The notes: generated by a model from the letters alone, not told the origin. A stretch of 8,907 bases of DNA from Propionivibrio sp. (GCA_017990155.1 JAGNOM010000095.1:1-8907), one strand, 5' to 3'; numbered from the stretch's first letter, positions 1 to 7,680 are shown. Numbers and translations: made by a program.

Positions 1-1
1 C

Positions 2-1150
2 GGCGTCTTTGTTGCCGAAACCCTCATCCCCGCGCTCGAAGAACTGAAACAGGCCTATGAGGCTGCCCAGCGCTACCCGCAGTTCGTCGCCGAATTCGAG
101 TACGACCTCAAGCATTACGTTGGACGCCCAAGTCCGGTTTACCACGCCAAGCGCTGGTCCGAGATGCTTGGCGGTGCGCAGATTTATTTCAAGCGCGAGG
201 ATCTGAATCACACCGGTGCGCACAAGGTCAATAACTGCATCGGCCAGGCCATGCTCGCCCGGCGCATGGGCAAGAAGCGCGTCATCGCCGAAACTGGCGC
301 CGGCCAGCACGGCGTCGCAACGGCGACCGTGGCTGCGCGCTACGGGATGGAATGCGTTGTATATATGGGCTCCGAAGACATCAAGCGGCAGGCGGCGAAC
401 GTCTATCGCATGAAACTTCTCGGCGCGACCGTGGTGCCAGTCGAAAGCGGCTCAAAGACGCTCAAGGATGCGCTAAATGAAGCAATGCGCGACTGGGTGA
501 CGAACATCTCCAACACCTTCTACATCATTGGCACGGTCGCTGGGCCGCACCCGTATCCGATGATGGTGCGCGATTTCCAGTCGGTCATCGGCAAGGAAGC
601 GATCGGCCAGATGCAGGACCATTGCGAACGTCAACCCGATGCCGTGATCGCTTGCGTCGGTGGTGGCTCGAATGCGATGGGGATTTTCCATCCGTACATT
701 CCCGTTGAAGGCGTCCGCCTGATCGGCGTCGAGGCGGCGGGCGACGGCATTGAAACCGGTCGCCACGCTGCCTCGCTGACGGCCGGGCATCCGGGCGTCT
801 TGCATGGCAATCGGACCTATCTGCTGCAAGACGAAAACGGCCAGATCATTGAGACGCATTCGGTTTCCGCAGGGCTCGACTATCCCGGTGTCGGCCCCGA
901 GCACGCCTGGCTCAAGGATAGTGGACGTGCAGAATACGTGACCATCACCGATAGCGAAGCCTTGCAGGCCTTCCACAATCTGTGTCGCCTCGAAGGCATC
1001 ATCCCGGCGCTTGAATCGAGTCACGCCATTGCCTACGCGGCCAAGCTCGCGCCGACTTTGCCGAAAGACAAGATTCTGCTGGTCAATCTCTCCGGTCGCG
1101 GCGACAAGGATATGCACACCGTCGCCGAAAAATCTGGCATCAAGTTCTGA
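2..1150 (+). CDS. trpB: Tryptophan synthase beta subunit (5' end outside window)
   Basis: PLP enzyme that condenses indole with L-serine to give tryptophan, the last step of the pathway; it works as an alpha2-beta2 complex with TrpA in the cytoplasm. The frame is open from the first complete codon at base 2, and 382 residues are visible. The family is usually about 400 residues long, so roughly 15-20 N-terminal residues lie upstream. The PLP lysine is in HTGAHKVNN (Lys codon 224-226). The catalytic glutamate is in AETGAGQHG (Glu codon 290-292). The phosphate-binding GGGSNA loop is at 659-676, and the conserved LSGRGDKD lies near the C terminus. No frameshift or missing catalytic residue is seen. 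The stop is 9 bases before trpA, so the two subunits are co-transcribed. In related bacteria trpF usually lies just upstream, but it is not visible here. Confidence 0.98.
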   Translation, partial: GVFVAETLIPALEELKQAYEAAQRYPQFVAEFEYDLKHYVGRPSPVYHAKRWSEMLGGAQIYFKREDLNHTGAHKVNNCIGQAMLARRMGKKRVIAETGAGQHGVATATVAARYGMECVVYMGSEDIKRQAANVYRMKLLGATVVPVESGSKTLKDALNEAMRDWVTNISNTFYIIGTVAGPHPYPMMVRDFQSVIGKEAIGQMQDHCERQPDAVIACVGGGSNAMGIFHPYIPVEGVRLIGVEAAGDGIETGRHAASLTAGHPGVLHGNRTYLLQDENGQIIETHSVSAGLDYPGVGPEHAWLKDSGRAEYVTITDSEALQAFHNLCRLEGIIPALESSHAIAYAAKLAPTLPKDKILLVNLSGRGDKDMHTVAEKSGIKF

Positions 1151-1159
1151 GGTTACCCA

Positions 1160-1993
1160 ATGTCAAAAATACAAGCTACATTCGAGCGCCTTCAGGCGCA
1201 GGGCCGCAAGGCGTTGATTCCATTCATTACAGCCGGCGATCCTGATCCGGCATTGACTGTGCCGTTGATGCACTCGCTGGTTGATGCCGGTGCCGACATC
1301 ATCGAACTGGGCGTGCCGTTCTCCGATCCAATGGCCGACGGGCCGACCATTCAGCGGGCTTCCGAGCGCGCCTTGCTCAAAGGCGTCAGCCTGCGGCAGG
1401 TGCTCGGCATGGTCGCCAACTTTCGCGCCGATAACAACGAAACGCCCGTCGTGCTGATGGGCTATGCCAACCCGATCGAAGCGATGGGTGTCGAGAAATT
1501 CGCGGCGGCGGCGTTCGACGCTGGCGTCGATGGCGTGCTGGTCGTCGATTACCCGCCCGAGGAAAGCGCCGATTTCGCGAAGGCGATGAATGCCAACGCG
1601 CTCGATCCGATCTTTCTGTTGGCGCCAACGTCCACCGAAAAGCGCATTGCGCAAGTCGCCGAATTGGCGAGTGGCTACGTCTACTACGTCTCGCTCAAGG
1701 GCGTGACCGGCTCGGCGGCGCTGGATGTTCAGTCGGTTGCTGCAAGAATTCCCGAGATCCACGCAGCAACCGGCATCCCGGTCGGCGTAGGCTTTGGTAT
1801 CCGCGATGCGGCGACGGCGGGCGCGGTGGCGAAGATTGCCGATGCCGTTGTGGTGGGTAGCCGAATCATCGAGGAAATCGAGCAATCGACCGACGAGACT
1901 GTTTGCGACCGGGTTAAGGCCTTGGTCGCGGACTTGCGCCGGGGTATCGACGAGGCCACTGCTTCACTCAACGCCGATGGGAAGCAGCCATGA
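1160..1993 (+). CDS. trpA: Tryptophan synthase alpha subunit
   Basis: Cleaves indole-3-glycerol phosphate to indole and glyceraldehyde-3-phosphate; indole is channelled to TrpB. The protein is 277 residues, close to the family norm of about 268. It is a TIM barrel with the catalytic Glu49 (in IIELGVPFSDP) and Asp60 (in PMADGP) at the canonical positions. Other conserved strands are LMGYANP, VVDYPPEE, LLAPTST, YVSLKGVTG, GFGIRD and VVVGSRI, the last two forming the phosphate site. The ATG at 1160 has a GAGG Shine-Dalgarno sequence at 1149-1152 that overlaps the trpB stop codon, which suggests translational coupling of the two subunits. Its own stop overlaps the accD start as ATGA (1990-1993). 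Confidence 0.98.
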   Translation: MSKIQATFERLQAQGRKALIPFITAGDPDPALTVPLMHSLVDAGADIIELGVPFSDPMADGPTIQRASERALLKGVSLRQVLGMVANFRADNNETPVVLMGYANPIEAMGVEKFAAAAFDAGVDGVLVVDYPPEESADFAKAMNANALDPIFLLAPTSTEKRIAQVAELASGYVYYVSLKGVTGSAALDVQSVAARIPEIHAATGIPVGVGFGIRDAATAGAVAKIADAVVVGSRIIEEIEQSTDETVCDRVKALVADLRRGIDEATASLNADGKQP

Positions 1994-2868
1994 GCTGGCT
2001 TAACAAGCAGCTTCCGCCGAAAATCAAGCGCAGCGATCCGGGCGTCGAACGCAAGTCCAATTTGCCGGAGGGCTTGTGGAGCAAGTGCCCGTCGTGCGAG
2101 GCCGTGCTGTATGCGACGGATCTCGCGAAGAACGCCCAGGTTTGCCCGCAGTGCGGCCATCACAACCGTCTCGACGCAAGGGCGCGGATTGCGCAACTGC
2201 TCGATGCCGATGGGCGCTTTGAAATCGGCGCCGAGGTCTTGCCGGTTGATCCGCTCAAGTTCAAGGACAGCCGTCGCTACGCGGACCGGCTGCTCGATGC
2301 ATCGACAGCAACCGGAGAATCCGATTCGCTGGTGGTCATGCAAGGTGCGATCAAGAGCGTCGCGGTCGTCGTCGCCGCCTTTGAGTTCGATTTCATGGGC
2401 GGGTCGATGGGTTCGGTGCTCGGCGAGCGCTTCGTGCGCGGCGTGCAGACGGCGGTTGAGCTGCGTCTGCCTTTCATCTGCGTGACCGCTTCGGGCGGCG
2501 CACGCATGCAGGAAGGCCTGTTTTCGCTGATGCAGATGGCGAAGACGACGGCGGCGCTTACCAAGCTCTCCGAGGCTGGCTTGCCCTTCATTTCGATCCT
2601 CACCGATCCGACGATGGGCGGCGTTTCGGCGTCGTTTGCCTTCATCGGCGATATCGTGATCGCCGAACCCGGTGCGCTGATCGGCTTTGCCGGCCCGCGC
2701 GTTATCGAGCAGACGGTCAGACAGACGCTGCCGGAGGGCTTCCAGCGTGCGGAGTTCCTGCTCGAAAAAGGGGCGGTCGATATGATCGTCGATCGCCGCG
2801 AGCTGCGAGACAAGCTGGTGCAGCTGCTCACGATGCTGCAAAAGCGCCCGGCGCCGAAAACGCTCTAG
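1990..2868 (+). CDS. accD: Acetyl-CoA carboxylase carboxyltransferase subunit beta
   Basis: Beta subunit of the carboxyltransferase half of acetyl-CoA carboxylase. With AccA it moves the carboxyl group from biotin on AccB to acetyl-CoA, giving malonyl-CoA for fatty acid synthesis. The protein is 292 residues, a normal length. An N-terminal four-cysteine zinc ribbon is seen at Cys33, Cys36, Cys52 and Cys55 (CPSC ... CPQC). The crotonase-like carboxyltransferase core follows, with MGGSMGSVLGE, ASGGARMQEG, DPTMGGVSASFA and GFAGPRVIEQT. The ATG lies inside the trpA stop (ATGA), with a modest GGGAAG at 1979-1984 as ribosome-binding site. Expression is therefore coupled to trpBA although the pathways are unrelated. 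This trpA-accD linkage is common in Betaproteobacteria. Confidence 0.98.
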   Translation: MSWLNKQLPPKIKRSDPGVERKSNLPEGLWSKCPSCEAVLYATDLAKNAQVCPQCGHHNRLDARARIAQLLDADGRFEIGAEVLPVDPLKFKDSRRYADRLLDASTATGESDSLVVMQGAIKSVAVVVAAFEFDFMGGSMGSVLGERFVRGVQTAVELRLPFICVTASGGARMQEGLFSLMQMAKTTAALTKLSEAGLPFISILTDPTMGGVSASFAFIGDIVIAEPGALIGFAGPRVIEQTVRQTLPEGFQRAEFLLEKGAVDMIVDRRELRDKLVQLLTMLQKRPAPKTL

Positions 2869-2885
2869 CAGCGATATCGTCGATT

Positions 2886-2922
2886 TGCCGAGTGCAACTG
2901 GTCTAAATGGCGGCACTCGGCA
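2886..2922 (+). terminator. GC-rich hairpin between accD and folC, possible weak terminator or attenuator
   Basis: A perfect 10-bp inverted repeat: TGCCGAGTGC at 2886-2895 and its complement GCACTCGGCA at 2913-2922, with a 17-base loop. It begins 17 bases after the accD stop. It is followed by CTTTCTGT, a short and interrupted U tract, so any termination would be partial. It is the only sizeable hairpin noticed between the genes of this cluster and could lower read-through into folC or stabilise the 3' end of the trpBA-accD message. It also sits directly against the GTG at 2929, which argues against that GTG as the folC start. Confidence 0.45.
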
Positions 2923-2964
2923 CTTTCTGTGGCGGTGCGCCAAATTCGCGTTGAAAGAAACGAT

Positions 2965-4254
2965 TTGAATTCACTGTCGGCATGGCTCGCTCATCTCGAG
3001 AGCCTTCACCCCAAAGGGCAGGGCGGAATCGAGCTTGGGCTGGAAAGAGTTGATCGGGTCAAGGCCGAACTCCAGCAAACCCAGCGCTGTCCGCTGATCA
3101 TTGTTGGCGGAACGAACGGCAAGGGTTCGACCTGTGCCTACCTGGAATCGATCTATGCGCACGCCGGCTATCGAGTCGGCTGCTACACGTCGCCGCACCT
3201 GCTTGAGTACAACGAGCGCGTGCGCGTCGATCGTCGGCCGGTTGACGATGTCGCGCTGTGCCGTGCTTTTGCCAAGGTCGAGGCGGCCCGGCAGGCGGCG
3301 GGCAATGTCGCGCTCACGTATTTCGAGTTCGGGACGCTGGCAGCTTGGGAAGTGTTCGCGGCAACTCAGGCTGAAGTCATCATCCTTGAAGTCGGACTTG
3401 GCGGACGGCTTGATGCGGTCAACGCCTACGACGCCGACTGCGCGATCGTGACCGGAATCGCGCTCGACCACACCGATTGGCTGGGGCCGACGCGCGAAAC
3501 CATCGGCTACGAGAAGGCCGGCATCTTTCGCTCGGGAACGCCGGCAATTTGCGCCGACCCCGAGCCGCCACCATCCCTGATCGATCATGCGACGATGATT
3601 GGCGCGCATCTTCAGCTCGTCGGCCGTGATTTCGCCGCTGTCGTTGATGGGGGCGAAGCGGACTGGACCTTCCGGAGAGGCGGCGCGTCGGTTTATTCAG
3701 GACTGCCCAAGCCGGGTCTGCGCGGCGCCTGCCAGATGGGCAACGCCGCGGCGGTACTGGCCGCGCTTGATTCGCTACAGATGGTTCTGCCGGTGACGAC
3801 GCAGGCGATCTGCGAGGGGCTGGTCGATGTTCTTCTGCCCGGGCGATTCCAGGTGTTTCCGGGGCGGCCGACGACCGTTGCCGACGTGGCGCACAATCCG
3901 CAGGCGGTGGCAGGCCTGGCTGAAAATCTCGACGCCATGGGGCGATTCGAGAAAACCATCGCCGTCGTCGGCATGCTGGCCGACAAGGATATCGCCGGCG
4001 CGTTGGCGGCGCTGAGCGGGAAAGTCGACGTCTGGCTGCTGGCCGGGCTGGACGTGCCGCGCGGCGCATCGGCCGAAACCCTGGCCGCTGTTCACGCAGC
4101 CGGCGCGCTGGGCGGACGTGTCGAGTGCTTTGCCTCACCTGCCGACGCCTTGAAGCACGCCGCCAAGCTGGCGGGTGAAAATGATAGAATCGCGGTCTTT
4201 GGATCGTTCTACACGGTAGCGGCTTTCCTGCGATCGACCAGCAGCAATGCCTGA
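2965..4254 (+). CDS. folC: Bifunctional folylpolyglutamate synthase / dihydrofolate synthase
   Basis: Mur-ligase-family ATP enzyme that adds glutamate to dihydropteroate, making dihydrofolate, and then extends the polyglutamate tail of reduced folates. The ATP-binding P-loop GGTNGKGST is at residues 48-56. It is followed by the conserved YTSPHLLEYNERVRV segment, LEVGLGGRLDAVN, and the TGIALDHTDWLG / EKAGIFR metal and ATP region. The C-terminal domain shows GRFQVF, VADVAHNP and VGMLADKDI. I chose the TTG at 2965 (429 residues, close to the E. coli length). Residues after it resemble family N termini, and GAAAGA at 2953-2958 is a possible ribosome site. The in-frame GTG at 2929 would add 12 residues but has no Shine-Dalgarno sequence and abuts the hairpin at 2886-2922. 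The start is uncertain; the identity is not. Confidence 0.95.
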   Translation: MNSLSAWLAHLESLHPKGQGGIELGLERVDRVKAELQQTQRCPLIIVGGTNGKGSTCAYLESIYAHAGYRVGCYTSPHLLEYNERVRVDRRPVDDVALCRAFAKVEAARQAAGNVALTYFEFGTLAAWEVFAATQAEVIILEVGLGGRLDAVNAYDADCAIVTGIALDHTDWLGPTRETIGYEKAGIFRSGTPAICADPEPPPSLIDHATMIGAHLQLVGRDFAAVVDGGEADWTFRRGGASVYSGLPKPGLRGACQMGNAAAVLAALDSLQMVLPVTTQAICEGLVDVLLPGRFQVFPGRPTTVADVAHNPQAVAGLAENLDAMGRFEKTIAVVGMLADKDIAGALAALSGKVDVWLLAGLDVPRGASAETLAAVHAAGALGGRVECFASPADALKHAAKLAGENDRIAVFGSFYTVAAFLRSTSSNA

Positions 4255-4334
4255 AATTTCACGCTTCGCCCGCGTCGTTCGCTTCACCGATACTGCTGAC
4301 CATCCTCCGAACTTCCTCGATTCGACCGATACCA

Positions 4335-5078
4335 ATGTCCGACTCTTCTGACGCGAACTTGCAGCTAAAAAAACGGGCACGCCGCCGACTGGTCGGGGCC
4401 TTCGCCTTCGCCGGCCTGGCTGCCGTGATCCTGCCGATGGTGATGGATGAAGAGCCCAAGCAGCAGGTGCAGGACGTCCAGATTCACATTCCCGGCCAGG
4501 ATCAGGCACCGTTCGTGAACAAGCTTGCGAAGGCTGTACCTGATTCGGACGAGGCGCTCGTTCCGCCAGTCGCCACGGATTCAGTTGCGCCGCAGAGCAG
4601 CGATACGGACGCAAAGCCGGCAGACATTCCCGCAAGCACCTCGGCCGACAAGGCTGCTGAAAAGCCTGATGCAATGAAAGCCGAGAAGCCTGGCGAGAAA
4701 CCCGCTGATAAAGCAGCGGAAAAAGCACCTGCGAAGCCTGCTGAAAAGCCCAAGGCCGTCGAGAGCGAAGCACACGACACAACGCGGGCAGCGGCAATTC
4801 TCGAAGGGAAACCTCTGGACGCCGCGTCAAAGCCTGCAGCCAACGGCAACGGGCAGTTCGTGATCCTGATCGGTGCTTTTTCCAACCCCGCCAACGTCAA
4901 GCAACTACAGACCAAGATTGGCGAACTCGGCATCAAGGTTTATACCGAGCCGCTCGATTCTCCCGGTGGCAAGAAAACGCGTGTGCGTGCCGGGCCGTTT
5001 CCGAATCGCGCAGCGGCCGACAAGGCGCTTGATCGGCTGAAACGCATCGGCGTCAACGGTGTGGTTGCCGGGCGGTAA
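4335..5078 (+). CDS. dedD: SPOR-domain cell-division protein, DedD-like
   Basis: Predicted single-span inner-membrane protein that binds septal peptidoglycan. The 247 residues fall into three parts. A short basic cytoplasmic tail (KKRARRR, residues 12-18) leads into one membrane helix at about 19-37. A periplasmic linker of low complexity, rich in Lys, Ala, Pro and Glu, is clearest at about 93-145. The C-terminal SPOR domain (about 172-247) begins GQFVILIGAFSN and ends with the typical VRAGPF and final beta strand. SPOR domains bind glycan strands stripped of stem peptides at the septum. The order folC-dedD-cvpA-purF matches E. coli, which supports the name. There is no recognisable Shine-Dalgarno sequence before the ATG at 4335. 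The stop overlaps the cvpA start (TAATG). Confidence 0.9.
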   Translation: MSDSSDANLQLKKRARRRLVGAFAFAGLAAVILPMVMDEEPKQQVQDVQIHIPGQDQAPFVNKLAKAVPDSDEALVPPVATDSVAPQSSDTDAKPADIPASTSADKAAEKPDAMKAEKPGEKPADKAAEKAPAKPAEKPKAVESEAHDTTRAAAILEGKPLDAASKPAANGNGQFVILIGAFSNPANVKQLQTKIGELGIKVYTEPLDSPGGKKTRVRAGPFPNRAAADKALDRLKRIGVNGVVAGR

Positions 5079-5569
5079 TGACGGCTTTTGATTACATCGT
5101 CCTGGCCATTGTCGCAGCCTCGGTCATTCTGGGCGTGTGGCGCGGCGTCGTCGGCGAAATCATCGCGCTGGTCGCCTGGGTGTTGGCATTCTTCACCGCT
5201 CGCTGGTGGGGGAACGAAGTGGCGAACAGTCTGCTGACGGCGATCGCCGATCCGGTGTTGCGTCTCGTGGCGGCCTGGGTGCTCGTCTTCGTGGTCGTGC
5301 TGATCCTGATGGCGCTCTTGCGTCTGGCGGTGCGCGGATTGCTCAAGGCGCTTGGTCTGAGCCCGACCGATCGGCTGCTCGGCATGATCTTCGGCGTCGC
5401 ACGCGGACTGGCGATCGTTCTGATTCTTGTTGCCGTCGGCGGCATGACGATGGTGCCGAAGGAAAAGTGGTGGGTCGAGGCGTATTTCTCCGCGCCTCTC
5501 GAAACGGCGGTGATGGCCAGCGAACCCTGGTTGCCGTCGGAAGTCGCTAAACGAATTCGATTCAGGTAG
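5078..5569 (+). CDS. cvpA: CvpA family inner-membrane protein (colicin V production protein)
   Basis: Small integral membrane protein of 163 residues, the usual length. Four hydrophobic segments are visible, at about residues 5-21, 27-43, 61-81 and 102-122. The family signatures GVWRGVVGE after helix 1 and DRLLGMIFGVARG before helix 4 are both present. CvpA is required for colicin V production in E. coli and has been linked to envelope homeostasis; its biochemical activity is not settled. The gene name here rests on family motifs and on its position between dedD and purF. The ATG shares one base with the dedD stop (TAATG), so translation is likely coupled. The stop at 5567-5569 overlaps the purF ribosome-binding site. 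Confidence 0.95.
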   Translation: MTAFDYIVLAIVAASVILGVWRGVVGEIIALVAWVLAFFTARWWGNEVANSLLTAIADPVLRLVAAWVLVFVVVLILMALLRLAVRGLLKALGLSPTDRLLGMIFGVARGLAIVLILVAVGGMTMVPKEKWWVEAYFSAPLETAVMASEPWLPSEVAKRIRFR

Positions 5570-5573
5570 GAAA
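5568..5573 (+). promoter_or_regulatory. Ribosome-binding site of purF
   Basis: AGGAAA lies four bases before the purF ATG and overlaps the cvpA TAG stop codon. Ribosomes finishing cvpA are thus placed at the purF start, which fits a cvpA-purF transcription unit. I did not see a PurR-like operator in the gap. Confidence 0.7.
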
Positions 5574-5577
5574 CTCT

Positions 5578-7104
5578 ATGTGCGGAATACTAGGCGTCGT
5601 CGCAACCACACCCGTCAATCAGCTGCTTTACGACGGTTTGATGGTTCTCCAGCATCGCGGCCAGGACGCGGCCGGCATTACGACCGGTGACGGCGATGCC
5701 TTCCACATGCACAAGGGATCTGGGTTGGTGCGCGACGTGTTCCGCACGCGCAACATGCGCGCTCTGCCGGGCAATATGGGTATCGCTCATTGCAGGTACC
5801 CGACTGCGGGTTCCTCATCGGATTCGGCAGAGTCGCAGCCGTTCTACGTCAATTCGCCGTTCGGCCTCGTTCTTGCGCACAACGGTAACCTGACCAATAC
5901 CGAGCAATTGCAGGAAGAAATGTTCCGGCAGGATCGGCGGCACATCAACACCAATTCCGATTCCGAAGTCCTGCTCAACGTACTGGCGCACGAGTTACAG
6001 GAGTCGGCCACGAGCTTCCGCCTCGATCTCGACACGATCTTTTCGGCGGTGGCCGGCGTGCATCGCCGTTGCAAAGGTGCGTACGCGGTGGTCGTATTGA
6101 TCGCCGGTTATGGATTGCTCGCCTTCCGCGACCCTAACGGCATCCGTCCGATGGTCGTCGGTGTCAACGAGACACCAAAAGGCAACGAGTATCTGGTTGC
6201 CTCCGAGTCGGTCGCGCTCGATACGCTCGGATTTCGCGTCCTGCGTGACGTTGAGCCCGGCGAGGCGATCTTCATCGACATGTCGCATCAGATGCACGCC
6301 CGCCAGTGTGCGCAGAACTCGGTACTCTCGCCGTGCATCTTCGAGTACGTCTATCTGGCCCGTCCTGATTCGGTGATCGACGGTGTCTCGGTCTACGAGA
6401 CGCGCCTGCTCATGGGGGAGTATCTTGCCGACAAGGTTGCCGAGCGGATACCGGTCACGAACATCGACGTCGTGATTCCGATCCCCGATTCGAGCCGGCC
6501 GTCGGCGATGCAGCTCGCGCAACGGCTCGGAATTCCCTACCGCGAAGGCTTTGTCAAAAACCGCTATATCGGCCGCACCTTCATCATGCCAGGGCAATCG
6601 ACGCGGAAAAAATCGGTACGCCAGAAACTCAATACCGTGGCCCAGGAGTTCAAGGGGAAGCGGGTCCTGCTGGTCGACGACTCGATCGTTCGCGGAACGA
6701 CGAGCCGCGAAATTGTCGACATGGCGCGTGCCGCCGGCGCGCTCAAGGTGTACTTCGCTTCGGCCGCGCCGCCCGTCCGTTATCCCAACGTCTACGGGAT
6801 CGACATGCCGACGCGCAGCGAGCTGATCGCCACCGGGCGGACCGACGAAGAAATTGCGCGTGAAATCGGCGCCGATGCGCTGGTCTACCAGGATCTGGAA
6901 GCGCTCAAGGCTTCGGTGAGCCATCTCAAGCCGTCGCTCCGCGAGTTCGACTGCTCGTGTTTCGATGGGCAATACGTGACCGGCGACATCACGCCGGACT
7001 ACCTTGATGCCCTTGAGCAGGCCAGGGAGAAGAAGCTCGCGGGCGGCAAGGATGACGGCGGCGACTCGCGGCAACTCAACAGCAACAACCAATCGGCGTC
7101 CTGA
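5578..7104 (+). CDS. purF: Amidophosphoribosyltransferase
   Basis: Commits PRPP to purine synthesis by replacing its pyrophosphate with ammonia from glutamine, giving phosphoribosylamine. The protein is 508 residues, close to the E. coli enzyme. The N-terminal Ntn-type glutaminase domain begins MCGILGVV; Cys2 becomes the N-terminal nucleophile after Met removal, so there is no long propeptide. HRGQDAAGI, RYPTAGSSS and HNGNLTN (residues 101-107) mark its active site. The C-terminal phosphoribosyltransferase domain has IPIPDSSRPSA, a flexible loop around KNRYIGRTF, and the PRPP-binding loop LLVDDSIVRGTTSRE (Asp367-Asp368). The C terminus carries the conserved CSCFDGQYVTGDI. It is the last intact gene of the cluster; what follows is a metZ relic. 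I saw no obvious terminator directly after the stop. Confidence 0.98.
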   Translation: MCGILGVVATTPVNQLLYDGLMVLQHRGQDAAGITTGDGDAFHMHKGSGLVRDVFRTRNMRALPGNMGIAHCRYPTAGSSSDSAESQPFYVNSPFGLVLAHNGNLTNTEQLQEEMFRQDRRHINTNSDSEVLLNVLAHELQESATSFRLDLDTIFSAVAGVHRRCKGAYAVVVLIAGYGLLAFRDPNGIRPMVVGVNETPKGNEYLVASESVALDTLGFRVLRDVEPGEAIFIDMSHQMHARQCAQNSVLSPCIFEYVYLARPDSVIDGVSVYETRLLMGEYLADKVAERIPVTNIDVVIPIPDSSRPSAMQLAQRLGIPYREGFVKNRYIGRTFIMPGQSTRKKSVRQKLNTVAQEFKGKRVLLVDDSIVRGTTSREIVDMARAAGALKVYFASAAPPVRYPNVYGIDMPTRSELIATGRTDEEIAREIGADALVYQDLEALKASVSHLKPSLREFDCSCFDGQYVTGDITPDYLDALEQAREKKLAGGKDDGGDSRQLNSNNQSAS

Positions 7105-7121
7105 ACCAGCGAGCATACCAA

Positions 7122-7301
7122 TTGGCAACGCTGGCAATTCGCGAGGGGCTTGCGCGAAGTTGGTTCTACGGACACTCCGACGCTTTGTAGCTGACTTCGA
7201 GTGACGTGTTCGACAGCCCTGCACTGGCGATTCTGTCGCTGGTCATGGGCTTGTGCAGTGCGCGCGGCCATGCCGTCGCCTCAGCCGGCCTGTTCGGCGC
7301 G
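7122..7301 (+). pseudogene. metZ: Remnant of O-succinylhomoserine sulfhydrylase
   Basis: Two blocks resembling MetZ are readable in one frame. The first (7122-7217) reads LATLAIREGLARSW..GHSDAL, then a TAG codon at 7188-7190, then LTSSDVFDS. MetZ proteins have the same order near their N terminus (TLAxRxG...GEHSEALYLTSSFVFES), so the TAG replaces the expected Tyr codon and Asp replaces a Phe. The second block (7218-7301) reads ALAILSLVMGL, then HAVASAGLFGA, matching the MetZ stretch (AAILSxCMALLxAGDHVVxSxxLFGAT) that normally lies about 60-70 residues further on. The segment between, which includes the YSRFTNPT region, is missing, and so are the PLP lysine region and most of the protein. Bases 7300-7356 in the next frame (RVVVDLQNDIET) may be a trace of the C terminus, but this is weak. 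metZ follows purF in many Betaproteobacteria, so the position is as expected. Family matches are from memory. Confidence 0.75.
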
Positions 7302-7394
7302 GGTGGTGGTCGATCTGCAAAACGACATCGAGACGGGTATCGCTCTGATTGGAGCAAAGGCCCGGTCGGCGATTCTTGCAGCCGTCAGCGTGGA

Positions 7395-7679
7395 TCAACG
7401 GCCCTCACGGCTACGGCGCGAAAGGTCGTCACGCTCGTCGGTCAACTGCTGTAGTGACCGCTTGACCGGTTCTGGCAACATGAACCAACTCAGCAAGCTC
7501 GATCCAGCGCAAATCCCCCAGAACAGAAGGAAGCCGATGGAGTAAGTCGGCATCGCCGGCAAGGCCACGGGTTGTCCAAAAAGGTAAAGCTGCTGCGGGT
7601 CGATCACGGTAAAAAACACGATTTCAGCAATTCCGGCTGCAATGAACGCTGGCCAGAGAACCCAGATGATGTGCTTCAT
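7395..7679 (-). CDS. Small two-helix membrane protein of unknown function
   Basis: A 94-residue protein that I cannot name. It has two clear hydrophobic helices, at about residues 4-26 (starting KHIIWVLWPAF and ending FFTVID) and 46-67 (YSIGFLLFWGICAG...SWFML). A short loop between them has Gly, Pro and aromatic residues, and the tail after residue 69 is charged, with Arg, Glu and Lys. The pattern resembles small uncharacterised inner-membrane proteins seen in Beta- and Gammaproteobacteria, but no function is implied. The ATG (complement of 7677-7679) has a very strong ribosome site, GGAGGTGA, one base upstream, which is good evidence that the frame is translated. It is convergent with the metZ remnant and purF and divergent from the tRNA gene. 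No terminator is obvious beyond its stop. Confidence 0.8.
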   Translation of the reverse strand: MKHIIWVLWPAFIAAGIAEIVFFTVIDPQQLYLFGQPVALPAMPTYSIGFLLFWGICAGSSLLSWFMLPEPVKRSLQQLTDERDDLSRRSREGR

Positions 7680-7680
7680 G

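Noticed and set aside
1729..2943. 404-residue open frame on the - strand across trpA and accD
   Set aside because: It is antisense to two genes with full family motifs, is rich in Arg, His and Ala as expected of GC-rich shadow frames, and shows no recognisable domain.
2929..2964. GTG at 2929 as the folC start
   Set aside because: There is no Shine-Dalgarno sequence, the codon is 7 bases from a stable hairpin, and the extra 12 residues do not look like family N termini.
4185..4190. TAGAAT inside the end of folC as a -10 for dedD
   Set aside because: No acceptable -35 lies 16-18 bases upstream, and dedD is more simply read through from folC.
4611..4775. Lys/Ala/Pro/Glu repeats in dedD as a DNA repeat or CRISPR-like array
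   Set aside because: The repeats are imperfect at DNA level and in frame; they make the low-complexity periplasmic linker typical of SPOR proteins.
5995..7224. 409-residue open frame on the - strand across purF
   Set aside because: It lies opposite the clearly real purF in a complementary codon phase, with no domain or ribosome site seen.
7201..7545. 114-residue + frame after purF
   Set aside because: It starts out of frame within the metZ remnant and runs antisense into the small membrane protein gene. Only a short piece (7300-7356) might be a metZ trace.
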